Assembly: GCF_021352225.1 (NCBI RefSeq)
Contig: NZ_JAAUVI010000002.1
Span: forward strand, 62,001 to 126,000
DNA: 64,000 nucleotides
Direction: 5' to 3'
Source of the DNA: Methylobacterium sp. C25
Lineage (GTDB): Bacteria > Pseudomonadota > Alphaproteobacteria > Rhizobiales > Beijerinckiaceae
Shown piece after piece: positions 49,562 to 59,267 of the stretch. Position 1 is the stretch's first letter, and each line of letters begins with the position of its first letter. The translations under genes and the position numbers were made by a program. Below the pieces are notes generated by a model. That model was not told where the DNA came from. It did not search any database and was given only the letters and a program-made list of their open reading frames with translations.

Positions 49562-50134
49562 TCAGTTGCGGACGATCACCTTCGTGCCGACGCGGACTCG
49601 ATCATACAGGTCCACGACGTCCTTGTTGGTCATCCGGATGCAGCCCGACGAGACTGCGGCGCCCATCGTCTCGGGCTCGTTCGAGCCGTGGATGCGATAG
49701 AGCGACGAGCCGAGATACATGGCGCGGGCGCCGAGCGGGTTGTCTTGGCCTCCGGCCATGTAGCGCGGCAGATCGGGACGGCGGGCGAGCATCTGCTGGG
49801 GCGGACGCCAATCCGGCCATTCCTTCTTCATGGTCACGGACTTCACGCCGGACCATGAAAAGCCCTCTCGGCCGACGCCGACGCCGTACCGGACCGCCTC
49901 GTGGCCGTGAAGCACATAGTAGAGCCGCCGTTGGCTCGTGGAGACCACGATGGTGCCCGGCTTCTCCTTACCGCGCCAGGCGACGGTCTCGCGCGGGATG
50001 GCCTGCGTCTTGAAAATGTTCATGAAGTCGGCGAGCGGCCCGCTGTCGAGCGGATTGGCGCCAGCTTCGGGCGCGGCGCCCAGGCAGAGCATCGCGGCGA
50101 TGGCAGCCGGTGCGATGGTGTGGCGGAAGGTCAT
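49562..50134 (-). CDS. L,D-transpeptidase (YkuD/ErfK type)
   Basis: 190 aa from ATG 50134 with a signal peptide (AAIAAMLCLGAAPEAGA). The catalytic region reads IHGSNEPETMGAAVSSGCIRM with the active-site Cys and the His. Forms 3-3 peptidoglycan cross-links or attaches proteins, in the periplasm. Standard length for alphaproteobacterial family members. Confidence 0.88.
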   Translation of the reverse strand: MTFRHTIAPAAIAAMLCLGAAPEAGANPLDSGPLADFMNIFKTQAIPRETVAWRGKEKPGTIVVSTSQRRLYYVLHGHEAVRYGVGVGREGFSWSGVKSVTMKKEWPDWRPPQQMLARRPDLPRYMAGGQDNPLGARAMYLGSSLYRIHGSNEPETMGAAVSSGCIRMTNKDVVDLYDRVRVGTKVIVRN

Positions 50135-50375
50135 GCCGATGGTGCTCCTCGTCGGTCCGATGCGCGCAGCCGCTTGGAGGTTGTGCGCGAGCTTCCCTGG
50201 AATGCCAGCCGAGTTGGGGCAGAAGGGAGGCGCCCCTGTGCGCTTCTGGCAACAAGCCCGGCGAAACCGCGTAGCGGCAAGTGGCGATTTGGTTCCGCCG
50301 TGAGCTGAGCGCCGGCTCGGGCAGAATGTCGCAGTGGCTTGCGCCGGGGAAGAATCCTCCCCAGTCTTCGGACCC

Positions 50376-50732
50376 GTGACGGCTACGCTCCTATCAAGAC
50401 GGACGGGCCGGGCATGCTGCGCGCTGTTTGCCCTGCTCTGTCTCCTGACGACGGCCTTGTTCGCTGTAGTCGACGCCTCCGCGTCGAACACCGGCGTCAC
50501 GGGCGACGTTCGTACGACTGCAGCGATCTCGGCGAGCGACCGCCAGGCTCCGCCCGTCTTCGCGGATCGCAATACGTCCGATGCCGACAATCCGTTCGAG
50601 CACGGCCGTCTTCCGGTCGCCGGTGCCGGCGTCACGGTGCCGCAAGCGATCTCGAGCAAGCCCGCATTGGGCAGCGTCGTCGGCTTGATCTCGGCCGAGC
50701 TCTCCTTGCCGGAACGGCCTCCACGGACCTGA
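50376..50732 (+). CDS. Possible exported/membrane hypothetical protein
   Basis: 118 aa from GTG 50376. Residues about 13-38 form a hydrophobic segment (CCALFALLCLLTTALFAVV). The rest is low-complexity Ala/Ser/Asp with a Pro-rich end. Moderate coding appearance; no family. From 50,733 to 51,023 I see nothing. Confidence 0.4.
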   Translation: MTATLLSRRTGRACCALFALLCLLTTALFAVVDASASNTGVTGDVRTTAAISASDRQAPPVFADRNTSDADNPFEHGRLPVAGAGVTVPQAISSKPALGSVVGLISAELSLPERPPRT

Positions 50733-51023
50733 TCCGGTAGCGCTTGGCTTTGGCCGGCAGGTCGGTGTCCCGGCCATGCCGTCGTCGGATCGCCAAGATT
50801 TCTCGTCATTCTGCGACATCAGCCGGTCCATCGACGATGGCACGGTTGACGCATGACGATGCGTCCCGAACGTCCGCCCGGCCATCGCTGGCCTGGCCCA
50901 ACGAGACATCGGCCTCGCGAATGCTCGCGCACTCCCTCAGGAGCGCCGCCCGCGAGTCTCGGCCATTCGGATTTCAGGAGGCTGTGCGCCTCCCACTGAG
51001 CGTATCGCAGGAGCGAACCCATC

Positions 51024-52295
51024 GTGACGTCGTCCAGCCAGAGCCCTCGCCAAGCCGCCCGCAGCGGTTGGACCTGGAGCGCCACGCTCGCCGTGAGCGT
51101 GGTGATGGTCGCCATCTCGGCCTGCAACGAGCAGAAGGCCGGCGCGCCCGTTCCGCTGCCGCCCCCTGAGGTCAGCGTCATCAAGGTGAAGGCGCAGCCG
51201 ATTCCCTACCTGCGCGATCTGCCAGGACGCGTGGCACCCATGCGGATCGCCGAGGTGCGTTCGCGCGTCTCTGGCCTCGTCATCAAGCGCTTGTTCGAGC
51301 AGGGTAGTGCCGTCCATGAGGGCGACATCCTCTACAAGATCGATCCTGCTCCCTATCAGGTCGAACTCGCTAGCGCGGAGGCGGCGCTCGCCCGGACCGA
51401 GGCAGCCCTGGTCCTCGCGACACAGCAGGCCGATCGGCTGGAGACCCTGCTCGCCCGCAACACCGCGAGCCAGGCGCAATACGACGCCGCCGACGCCGCG
51501 CGGAAGCAGGCCGCTGCAGAGGTCGCAGGTGCAAAGGCCACGCGCGACCGCGCCAAGCTCAATCTGTCCTGGACGGACGTACGTGCCCCGATCTCGGGCC
51601 GTATCGGCCGCGCACTTCTGACCGAAGGGACCCTGATCGAGCAGGGCGCGACCGGCGTGCTCGCTACCGTGCAGCAGCTCGACCCGATCTATGTCGACAT
51701 CACCCAGTCGGTCGGCGAGCTGAACAAGCTGCGCCGCGATTTCGCCAGTGGCGAGCTGGCCCGCCTCTCTCACGATGCCGCCAACGTGCACCTGATCATG
51801 GACGATGGCAGCCTCTACGGCTCGGCCGGGCGGCTGCTGTTCTCGGACGTGACCGCCGACCCGAGCACCGGCCAGGTGACGCTGCGCGTGCAGATCCCGA
51901 ACCCGCACGATGAGCTGTTCCCCGGCATGTATGTCCGCGCCCGGATCAAGCAGGGCATCGATTCGGATGGCATCGCCGTGCCGCAGCAGGCGATCCAACG
52001 CACCAACGAGGGCAAGGCCGAGGTCTGGCTGGTGAAGCCGGACGGCCACGTCATGCTGCAGCCGGTCGAGGTCGGCCCGGTGGTCGACGGCAGCTGGGTC
52101 GTGCGCGAGGGGCTCGAGCCCGGGCAGAGCGTCGTGGTCGAGGGCTTCCAGAAGATCGTCGCCGGGATGCAGGTGCAGGCACGTCCCTGGAAGACGGAGG
52201 CGCCGGCCGGCGAGAAGCCGCACGATGCCGACGCGTCCGAGAAGGATTCGGCTTCGATCGACAAGTCGAACCAGCCCGTTGCTCAGGCTCGCTGA
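51024..52295 (+). CDS. RND efflux periplasmic adaptor (MFP), lipoprotein
   Basis: 423 aa from GTG 51024 (AGGAG upstream). Lipobox VAISAC at residues about 29-34. Barrel-sandwich hybrid IAEVRSRVSGLVIKRLFEQGSAVHEGDILYKIDPAPYQ, coiled-coil hairpin, then WTDVRAPISGRIGRALLTEGTLI. It bridges the inner-membrane pump and an outer-membrane channel. Fifteen nt separate it from the pump gene, so it is one operon; no TolC-like gene is nearby. Confidence 0.93.
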   Translation: MTSSSQSPRQAARSGWTWSATLAVSVVMVAISACNEQKAGAPVPLPPPEVSVIKVKAQPIPYLRDLPGRVAPMRIAEVRSRVSGLVIKRLFEQGSAVHEGDILYKIDPAPYQVELASAEAALARTEAALVLATQQADRLETLLARNTASQAQYDAADAARKQAAAEVAGAKATRDRAKLNLSWTDVRAPISGRIGRALLTEGTLIEQGATGVLATVQQLDPIYVDITQSVGELNKLRRDFASGELARLSHDAANVHLIMDDGSLYGSAGRLLFSDVTADPSTGQVTLRVQIPNPHDELFPGMYVRARIKQGIDSDGIAVPQQAIQRTNEGKAEVWLVKPDGHVMLQPVEVGPVVDGSWVVREGLEPGQSVVVEGFQKIVAGMQVQARPWKTEAPAGEKPHDADASEKDSASIDKSNQPVAQAR

Positions 52296-52310
52296 GGACG
52301 CGCGGATACC

Positions 52311-55300
52311 ATGGCTCGCTTCTTCATCGATCGGCCCGTCTTCGCCTGGGTCGTCGCCCTGTTCATCATGCTGGGCGGCGCGCTTGCGATCCCGCAGCTT
52401 CCGGTGGCGCAGTATCCGATCATCGCTCCGCCCGCGATTGCGCTCAACACGCAATATCCCGGTGCCTCGGTGGAGAACCTCTATACGGGCACGACGCGCC
52501 TGATCGAGGACGAGCTGAACGGCGCGGCCAACATCCTCAGCTTCGAGTCGGCCTCCGACAGCTTCGGCGTCATCGAGATCACCGCGAACTTCATGCCGGG
52601 CACCGATCCCGGCTACGCGGGCGTCGAGGTCCAGAATCGTCTGAAGCGCGTCGAGGCGCGCCTGCCGGCCGAAGTGCGTCAGCAGGGTATCCTGGTCGAG
52701 GAAGCCTCGGCCGCCACGCTGAACATCATCACCCTGGTCTCTACGGACGGGAAGACCGACGAGGTCGGTCTCGGCGACTTCCTGATCCGCAACGTCATCA
52801 ACGAGATCCGCCGCATCCCCGGCGTCGGTCGCGCGACGCTCTACTCGACCGAGCGCTCGCTCCGAATCTGGATCGACCCGGACAAGCTGCGCGGCCTCTC
52901 GCTGAACGCTGCCGACGTCACCAAGGCGATTGGCCGTCAGAACGTGCAGATCGCCTCCGGTGCCGTCGGCGCTCAGCCGAGCCCCGAGAGCCACGCGGTC
53001 AACTACCCGATCATCGTCAAGGGTCAGATGACCGAGCCGGACGCCTTCGGCGCCATCGTGCTGCGCGCCAATCCCGATGGGTCGAACGTGCGCCTGCGCG
53101 ACGTCTCGCGGATCGAGCTCGGCGGCGACGACTACAAGTTTACCACGCGCCTCAATGGCGGCCCGGCCGCCGGTATCTCCGTGACGCTGGCGCCCGACGG
53201 CAACGCCATGGAGACCGCCAAGGCCATCCGGAAGAAGATGAACGAGCTGTCCCAGTTCTTCCCGGATACGGTGAAGTGGGACATTCCCTACGACATCACA
53301 CCCGCTGTCGAGGCCTCTATCGAGAAGGTGCTCCACACGCTGGTCGAAGCCGTGGTGCTCGTCTTCATCGTGATGTTCCTGTTCCTCCAGAACATCCGCT
53401 ACACGCTGATCCCGACCATCGTCGTGCCGATTGCGCTGCTCGGCACCTGCACGGTGATGCTGCTCGCCGGCTTCTCGGTGAACGTGCTCACCATGTTCGG
53501 CATGGTGCTCGCCATCGGCATCCTCGTCGACGACGCCATCGTCGTGGTCGAGAACGTCGAGCGCATCATGAACGAGGAGGGTCTCCCGCCGAAGGAGGCC
53601 ACCAAGAAGGCGATGGGCCAGATCACCGGCGCCATCATCGGCATCACGCTGGTGCTCATCGCGGTGTTCATCCCGATGGCGTTCTTCCCCGGCTCCGTGG
53701 GCATCATCTACCGGCAGTTCTCGATCGCGATGGTCACCTCCATCGCCTTCTCGGCGCTGCTCGCCCTCTCGCTGACCCCTGCCCTCTGCGCCACGCTGCT
53801 CAAGCCCATCGAAAAGGGCCATGGCCACGCCAAGGGTGGCTTCTTCGGGTGGTTCAACCGCGTCGTCGACCGTGAGACGGCGCGCTACAGCCGCGGTGTC
53901 GGCTGGTTCATCAAGAAGTCCGGCCGCGTGATGATGATCTACGTCGCGCTGGTCGCCGGCGTTGGATTCGCCTTTGTGCGGATGCCCGAGGGCTTCCTGC
54001 CGCTGGAGGACCAGGGCTTCTTCACCGTCGACATCCAGACCCCGCCGGGCTCCTCCTACAACCGCACCATTTCCGCGGTGAAGAAGGTCGAGGATCACCT
54101 ACTGGCTCAGCCGGGCGTCGCCACCGTGACGATGATCAACGGCTTCTCGTTCTCGGGCCAGGGCCAGATGACGAGCCAGGCCTTCGTGACGCTCAAGCCT
54201 TGGTCGGAGCGCGACGCGAGCCAGTCCGCCGCCAATCTCGTGAAGGGCACCAACGAAGCGATGGCCGGCTATCGCGACGCCGCCTTCGACGCGCAGGAGC
54301 CGCCGCCGATCGACAATCTCGGTAACGCGGCCGGCTTCTCGTTCCGCCTGCAGGACCGGGCGCAGAAGGGCTACACCGCCCTGCTCGCGGCGCAGGACCA
54401 GTTGCTCTCGCTCGCGAAGAAGAGCCCGGTCCTCGTCAAGATGAAGATCGAGGGCCTGCCCCCTGCCCCGCAGGCGGAGCTCGTGATCGATCGTGAGAAG
54501 GCGGCCGCGCTCGGCGTGAACTTCGAGGACATCAACGAGACGATCCAGGTCAATCTCGGCTCGGTCTACGTCAACGACTTCCCGAACCGGGGCAAGATGC
54601 AGCGCGTGATCGTCCAGTCGGACGATCTGCAGCGTCTCGGAGCGGCGGATCTGCTGAACTACGCGGTGAAGAACGCGCAGGGTACCATGGTGCCGATGTC
54701 GTCTTTCGCCGACCTGAAATGGAGTGTCGGCCCGGCCCAGATCGTCGGCTTCAACGGCTACCAGTCGGTGCGCTTCACGGGCGAGCCGGCCCCTGGCTAC
54801 ACGACCGGCGACACCATCAAGGAGATGGAACGGCTGATGACCTTCCTGCCGAAGGGCTTCGGCTACGCCTGGACGGGTCAGTCGCTGCAGGAAAAGGAGG
54901 CCGGGTCGCAGGCGACGCTTCTGCTCGCCTTGTCGGTGCTGATCGTCTTCCTATGTCTCGCGGCGCTCTACGAGAGTTGGGCGATCCCATTCTCGGTGCT
55001 GCTCGTGATCCCGCTCGGCGTGATCGGCTCCGTCGCGGCGGTCTATCTGCGCGGCATGCCGAACGACGTCTATTTCAAGATCGGGCTCATCACGATCATC
55101 GGCCTCTCGGCCAAGAACGCGATCCTGATCGTGGAATTCGCCAAGGACCTCTGGAAGCCGGGCACCTCGATCGTCGAGGCGACAATCACGGCGGCGCGCC
55201 TGCGCTTCCGCCCGATCGTGATGACCTCGCTGGCTTTCATCTTCGGCGTCGTGCCGCTCGCGATCGCGACCGGCGCCGCCTCGAAGAGCCAGCAGGCCAT

Positions 55301-55469
55301 CGGCACCGGCGTGATGGGCGGCATGATCTCGGCCACCCTGCTCGCGGTGATGTTCGTGCCGGTGTTCTTCGTGGTGGTGATGCGTATCTTCAAGCGGAAG
55401 CAGGTCGCCGCTGGGGAGGAGGCTCAGGGCGAGCCGACGCCTGCCGGGCATCCGGCGCCGGCGGAGTGA
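52311..55469 (+). CDS. RND multidrug efflux pump, HAE-1 (AcrB-like)
   Basis: 1052 aa. MARFFIDRPVFAWVVALFIMLGG start, twelve hydrophobic segments, GILVDDAIVVVENVERIMNEEG in TM4 with the paired Asp needed for proton coupling, and LSAKNAILIVEFAKDL in TM10. Proton-driven export of drugs or hydrophobic compounds. Works with the adaptor encoded just upstream. Confidence 0.95.
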   Translation: MARFFIDRPVFAWVVALFIMLGGALAIPQLPVAQYPIIAPPAIALNTQYPGASVENLYTGTTRLIEDELNGAANILSFESASDSFGVIEITANFMPGTDPGYAGVEVQNRLKRVEARLPAEVRQQGILVEEASAATLNIITLVSTDGKTDEVGLGDFLIRNVINEIRRIPGVGRATLYSTERSLRIWIDPDKLRGLSLNAADVTKAIGRQNVQIASGAVGAQPSPESHAVNYPIIVKGQMTEPDAFGAIVLRANPDGSNVRLRDVSRIELGGDDYKFTTRLNGGPAAGISVTLAPDGNAMETAKAIRKKMNELSQFFPDTVKWDIPYDITPAVEASIEKVLHTLVEAVVLVFIVMFLFLQNIRYTLIPTIVVPIALLGTCTVMLLAGFSVNVLTMFGMVLAIGILVDDAIVVVENVERIMNEEGLPPKEATKKAMGQITGAIIGITLVLIAVFIPMAFFPGSVGIIYRQFSIAMVTSIAFSALLALSLTPALCATLLKPIEKGHGHAKGGFFGWFNRVVDRETARYSRGVGWFIKKSGRVMMIYVALVAGVGFAFVRMPEGFLPLEDQGFFTVDIQTPPGSSYNRTISAVKKVEDHLLAQPGVATVTMINGFSFSGQGQMTSQAFVTLKPWSERDASQSAANLVKGTNEAMAGYRDAAFDAQEPPPIDNLGNAAGFSFRLQDRAQKGYTALLAAQDQLLSLAKKSPVLVKMKIEGLPPAPQAELVIDREKAAALGVNFEDINETIQVNLGSVYVNDFPNRGKMQRVIVQSDDLQRLGAADLLNYAVKNAQGTMVPMSSFADLKWSVGPAQIVGFNGYQSVRFTGEPAPGYTTGDTIKEMERLMTFLPKGFGYAWTGQSLQEKEAGSQATLLLALSVLIVFLCLAALYESWAIPFSVLLVIPLGVIGSVAAVYLRGMPNDVYFKIGLITIIGLSAKNAILIVEFAKDLWKPGTSIVEATITAARLRFRPIVMTSLAFIFGVVPLAIATGAASKSQQAIGTGVMGGMISATLLAVMFVPVFFVVVMRIFKRKQVAAGEEAQGEPTPAGHPAPAE

Positions 55470-55693
55470 TGGTGGGGAGTGGGCGCTCGGTCGCCCACTC
55501 CACCACGCTTCCCAGGGTTCCCCTGGCCTCTCGACTACGGTGGTCGGCCGTCGCCGGGCGCGCGCCCAGCTTAACCTTCCGCAAACCATTCCGCAGCCGA
55601 ATGGTGCGCTGCAGCGATCCATGTGCGCCAGCGCAAGTCCGCCCCATAAAGCCAAGCCTATGACCGCCACTCCTCGACGAGTGAAACAAGGTC

Positions 55694-55840
55694 ATGCGGT
55701 ACAAGGTTCTTCTGGTGCTCACGCTGCTCGCATTCGTGCTCGGCGGTCGCGCTCCGGGCATGCGCGAACTGCGCAATCCCGATGCCGAGCATGTCGGAGT
55801 GGGCCGTGCCGCCGTGGCGCTCAAACGCCACGTCGTCTGA
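55694..55840 (+). CDS. Small secreted peptide
   Basis: 48 aa: signal-like MRYKVLLVLTLLAFVLGGRAP, then a short polar part ending LKRHVV. AAGG lies two nt before ATG. Ends 48 bp before recO. Function unknown. Confidence 0.45.
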   Translation: MRYKVLLVLTLLAFVLGGRAPGMRELRNPDAEHVGVGRAAVALKRHVV

Positions 55841-55888
55841 GGCCTTGGGGCTCTCGGCTTTTCCGGCCGGCGGCCCTAATCCTCGGTC

Positions 55889-56614
55889 ATGCAATGGTCC
55901 GACGACGGCCTGGTGCTCGGCCTACGCAAGCATGGCGAGACGGGTGTCATCCTCGAACTCATGACCGCCGAGCACGGGCGCCATCTCGGCCTCGTGCATG
56001 GCGGCCGCTCGCGCCGGATGCAGCCGATGCTGCAGCCGGGCAACACGCTGCACGCAACCTGGCGGGCGCGGATCGACGAGTCGCTCGGCTCCTACACCGT
56101 GGAGCCAGCGAGCCTCGTCGCCTCGCGGCTGATGGGGTCGGCGCTGGCGCTCTACGGTATTGGTCATATCGGTGCGCTGCTGCGGCTGCTGCCCGAGCGC
56201 GATCCGCATCTCGGTCTCTACGATGCGGCCCAAGTGCTGGTGGAGCATCTGGGCGATCGCAGTATCGCGCCGGCCCTCATGGTGCGCTTCGAGTTGGCCC
56301 TGCTGACCGAGCTGGGATTCGGCCTCGATCTCTCGAATTGCGCCGCCACCGGCGTGAACGATGCGCTGATCTACGTCTCGCCCAAGACCGGGCGCGCGGT
56401 CAGCGCCTCGGCCGGCGAGCCCTATCGCGACCGTCTTCTCAAGCTTCCCGCTTTCCTAAGGGACCGCAGCGGCGTACCGAGTGACGAGGAGATCGCTCAC
56501 GGCTTCCGCCTGACCGGCTATTTCCTGTCCCAGCACATCTGGGAGCCACGTGGGCTGCAGCCCGCCGAGGAACGGGCACGATTCATCGCCAGCGGGACCG
56601 AGACCGAGGTATGA
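55889..56614 (+). CDS. recO: DNA repair protein RecO
   Basis: 241 aa. N-terminal OB-fold with GLVLGLRKHGETGVILELMTAEHGRHLGLVHGGRSRRMQPMLQPGN, the RecO signature. The helical zinc-finger-like C-terminal region keeps NCAATG. Loads RecA with RecR at gaps. Followed by parC, an order seen in other Hyphomicrobiales. Confidence 0.93.
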   Translation: MQWSDDGLVLGLRKHGETGVILELMTAEHGRHLGLVHGGRSRRMQPMLQPGNTLHATWRARIDESLGSYTVEPASLVASRLMGSALALYGIGHIGALLRLLPERDPHLGLYDAAQVLVEHLGDRSIAPALMVRFELALLTELGFGLDLSNCAATGVNDALIYVSPKTGRAVSASAGEPYRDRLLKLPAFLRDRSGVPSDEEIAHGFRLTGYFLSQHIWEPRGLQPAEERARFIASGTETEV

Positions 56615-56657
56615 TGTTCGTGTTATGTTCTATGTGAAACATCGACTGGGGTGAAGG

Positions 56658-58913
56658 ATGGGCGAGGCTTTCGAGCCGCCGAGCAGTGATGGCAACGATG
56701 GCATCCAGAGCGTCGAGCTGAAGTCGGCTCTGGAGGACCGCTACTACGCCTATGCGCTCTCCACGATCATGCACCGGGCGCTGCCGGATGCCCGCGACGG
56801 GCTGAAGCCGGTGCATCGGCGCATCCTCTACGGCATGCGCCTGCTGCGGCTCGATCCGACCGCGGCCTTCAAGAAATGCGCAAAAATCGTCGGCGACGTG
56901 ATGGGTGACTTCCACCCCCACGGCGACCAGGCGATCTACGACGCGCTGGTGCGCCTCAGCCAGGATTTCGCGCAGCGCTATCCGCTGGTCGACGGCCAGG
57001 GCAATTTCGGAAACATCGACGGCGATGGGCCGGCGGCCTACCGCTATACCGAGGCCCGGCTCACCGAGGTCGCCCGCCTGCTGCTCGACGGCATCGACGA
57101 GGACACGGTCGATTTCCGCGCCTCCTACAACGGCGAGAAGGAGGAGCCCGTCGTCCTGCCGGCGGCCTTCCCGAACCTGCTGGCTAACGGCTCGCAGGGC
57201 ATCGCGGTCGGCATGGCGACCTCGATCCCGCCGCACAACGCCGCCGAATTGTGCGACGCCGCGCTCTACCTGATCCAGAACCGCGAGGCGTCGTCCGAGC
57301 AGCTCTGCACCTTCGTACAGGGCCCGGATTTCCCGACTGGCGGCGTGCTCATCGACAGCCCGGAATCGATCCGCGAAGCCTATCGCACCGGCCGCGGCGG
57401 CTTCCGCGTGCGCGCCCGCTGGATGAAAGAGGATCTCGGCCGCGGCACCTGGAACATCGTCGTCACCGAGATCCCCTACGGCGTGCCGAAGAGCCGGCTC
57501 ATCGAGAAGATGGCCGAGCTTCTCCAGGAGAAGAAGCTGCCGCTGCTCGCCGACGTGCGTGACGAATCGGCCGAGGACGTGCGCGTGGTGCTGGAGCCAC
57601 GCTCGCGCAGCGTCGACCCGGTCACGTTGATGGAATCGCTATTCCGGCTCACCGAGCTCGAAGCGCGTATCCCGCTGAACCTCAATGTGCTCGTCGGCGG
57701 CCTCGTGCCGCGCGTGATCGGGCTCGCCGAGTGCCTGCGCGAATGGATCGACCATCGCCGCGTCGTCCTGCAGCGCCGCTCGACCTTCCGCCTCGGTCAG
57801 ATCGACCGCCGCCTCGAAATCCTCGGCGGCCTGCTCATCGTCTATCTCGATCTCGACGAGGTCATCCGCATCATCCGTGAGGAAGACGAGCCGAGGCCCG
57901 CGCTGCAGAAGCGCTTCGAACTCACCGAGCTCCAGGCCAACGCCATCCTCGACACGCGCCTGCGCAGCTTGCGCAAGCTCGAAGAGATGGAGCTGAAGCG
58001 CGAGTTCGACGACCTTACCAAGGAGAAGGCGGGGATCGACGAGCTTCTCGGATCCGAGAAGCTGCAATGGGCCGACATCACCAAGCAGATCCGCGCGGTG
58101 AAGAAGACCTTCGGGCCTGACACCAAGATCGGCAAGCGCCGCACCACGCTCGAAATCCCGCCCGACACCGCTGGCATCGACTTCACCGCCGCCATGGTCG
58201 AGCGCGAGCCGGTGACGGTGATCGTCTCGCAAAAGGGCTGGATCCGCGCACTGAAGGGCCATGTCGCCGACCTGTCGGGCGTGGCCTTCAAGGGCGACGA
58301 TGCGCTGAAGGTCGCCTTCCCGAGCGAAACGACGGCCAAGGTCCTGGTGCTCGCCTCGAACGGCAAGGTCTTTACGCTGGAAGCCTCGAAGCTGCCGGGC
58401 GGCCGCGGCTTCGGCGATCCGATCCGGTTGATGGTCGATCTCGACGACGGCACCGAGATCGTCGCCGCCCTGCCCTACAAGCCGGAGAGCAAGCTGCTCA
58501 TCGCCGGCACGGATGGGCGCGGCTTCGTCGCGCCGGCCGACGCGCTGATCGCCAACACCCGCAAGGGCAAGGGCATTCTCGGCCTCGACGACGGCGCCAG
58601 GGCAGCGTTCATCGTCCCGGCCGAGGGAACCCACGTTGCGGTGTGCAACTCGGCGAAGCTGATGCTGGTCTTCCCGATCTCCGAACTGCCGGAACTCGCC
58701 CGCGGCAAGGGCGTGCGGCTGCAGCGCTGTCGCCAGAGCGAGCTGACGGATGGCTGCGTGTTCCCGCTCACCGAGGGTCTGCCCTGGCGCGAGGTCGGCG
58801 GCGCGGTGCGGCTCGCCAACGCACAGGTGTTGGAGAAGTGGCTCGGCCACCGCGCCGAGGTCGGCACGCTGATGACGCGCAGCTTCCCGAAATTCGAGCG
58901 CTTCGGGAAATAG
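56658..58913 (+). CDS. parC: DNA topoisomerase IV subunit A
   Basis: 751 aa. [32 protein letters not shown] start, the catalytic Tyr within [10 protein letters not shown], and [13 protein letters not shown]. The C-terminal beta-pinwheel lacks a canonical GyrA box, consistent with ParC. Decatenates chromosomes with ParE. Confidence 0.93.
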   Translation: MGEAFEPPSSDGNDGIQSVELKSALEDRYYAYALSTIMHRALPDARDGLKPVHRRILYGMRLLRLDPTAAFKKCAKIVGDVMGDFHPHGDQAIYDALVRLSQDFAQRYPLVDGQGNFGNIDGDGPAAYRYTEARLTEVARLLLDGIDEDTVDFRASYNGEKEEPVVLPAAFPNLLANGSQGIAVGMATSIPPHNAAELCDAALYLIQNREASSEQLCTFVQGPDFPTGGVLIDSPESIREAYRTGRGGFRVRARWMKEDLGRGTWNIVVTEIPYGVPKSRLIEKMAELLQEKKLPLLADVRDESAEDVRVVLEPRSRSVDPVTLMESLFRLTELEARIPLNLNVLVGGLVPRVIGLAECLREWIDHRRVVLQRRSTFRLGQIDRRLEILGGLLIVYLDLDEVIRIIREEDEPRPALQKRFELTELQANAILDTRLRSLRKLEEMELKREFDDLTKEKAGIDELLGSEKLQWADITKQIRAVKKTFGPDTKIGKRRTTLEIPPDTAGIDFTAAMVEREPVTVIVSQKGWIRALKGHVADLSGVAFKGDDALKVAFPSETTAKVLVLASNGKVFTLEASKLPGGRGFGDPIRLMVDLDDGTEIVAALPYKPESKLLIAGTDGRGFVAPADALIANTRKGKGILGLDDGARAAFIVPAEGTHVAVCNSAKLMLVFPISELPELARGKGVRLQRCRQSELTDGCVFPLTEGLPWREVGGAVRLANAQVLEKWLGHRAEVGTLMTRSFPKFERFGK

Positions 58914-59021
58914 CCGCCGATCGTCGGCAGGGCCGCCCCATGTGCCACCGAGCACGGCGGCCCGGTCGAGCTAAAGGTTAAGCCTTCGTTCATGGCAGGA
59001 CGCGAACCGCGGAGGGGCGCC

Positions 59022-59195
59022 ATGAACAAGAGCTTGAAGGTCATCGTCGCCGGGTTGGTGCTGGCTGGAACCGTATCGGTTCCGGTGGCCCATGCAGCCA
59101 AGAGCCCGCGCGAATTGGCGCGCACTGAAGTCCCGGCCAAGGCCGATACGTGTAAGCCGAAATGGCCCTACATCGTTCTGACCTGCGTCGCCTGA
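59022..59195 (+). CDS. Small periplasmic protein with two Cys
   Basis: 57 aa from ATG 59022 with a Sec signal (IVAGLVLAGTVSVPVAHA). Mature part is about 32 residues, ending DTCKPKWPYIVLTCVA with two Cys. Looks like a small secreted protein; function unknown. Confidence 0.65.
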   Translation: MNKSLKVIVAGLVLAGTVSVPVAHAAKSPRELARTEVPAKADTCKPKWPYIVLTCVA

Positions 59196-59267
59196 TCGTC
59201 CTTCGTCATTGCTTCGCTGCGCTCGCAGTGGCGGGATCAATCTGTCCTCTTTGAGCCCGAGGCCGGA

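Noticed and set aside
50937-54098. 1053-codon open frame on the minus strand
   Set aside because: It is antisense to the well-supported RND adaptor and pump genes and has the His/Asp/Arg-rich composition of a shadow frame in GC-rich DNA.
57639-58955. 438-codon minus-strand frame
   Set aside because: Antisense to parC; shadow composition.
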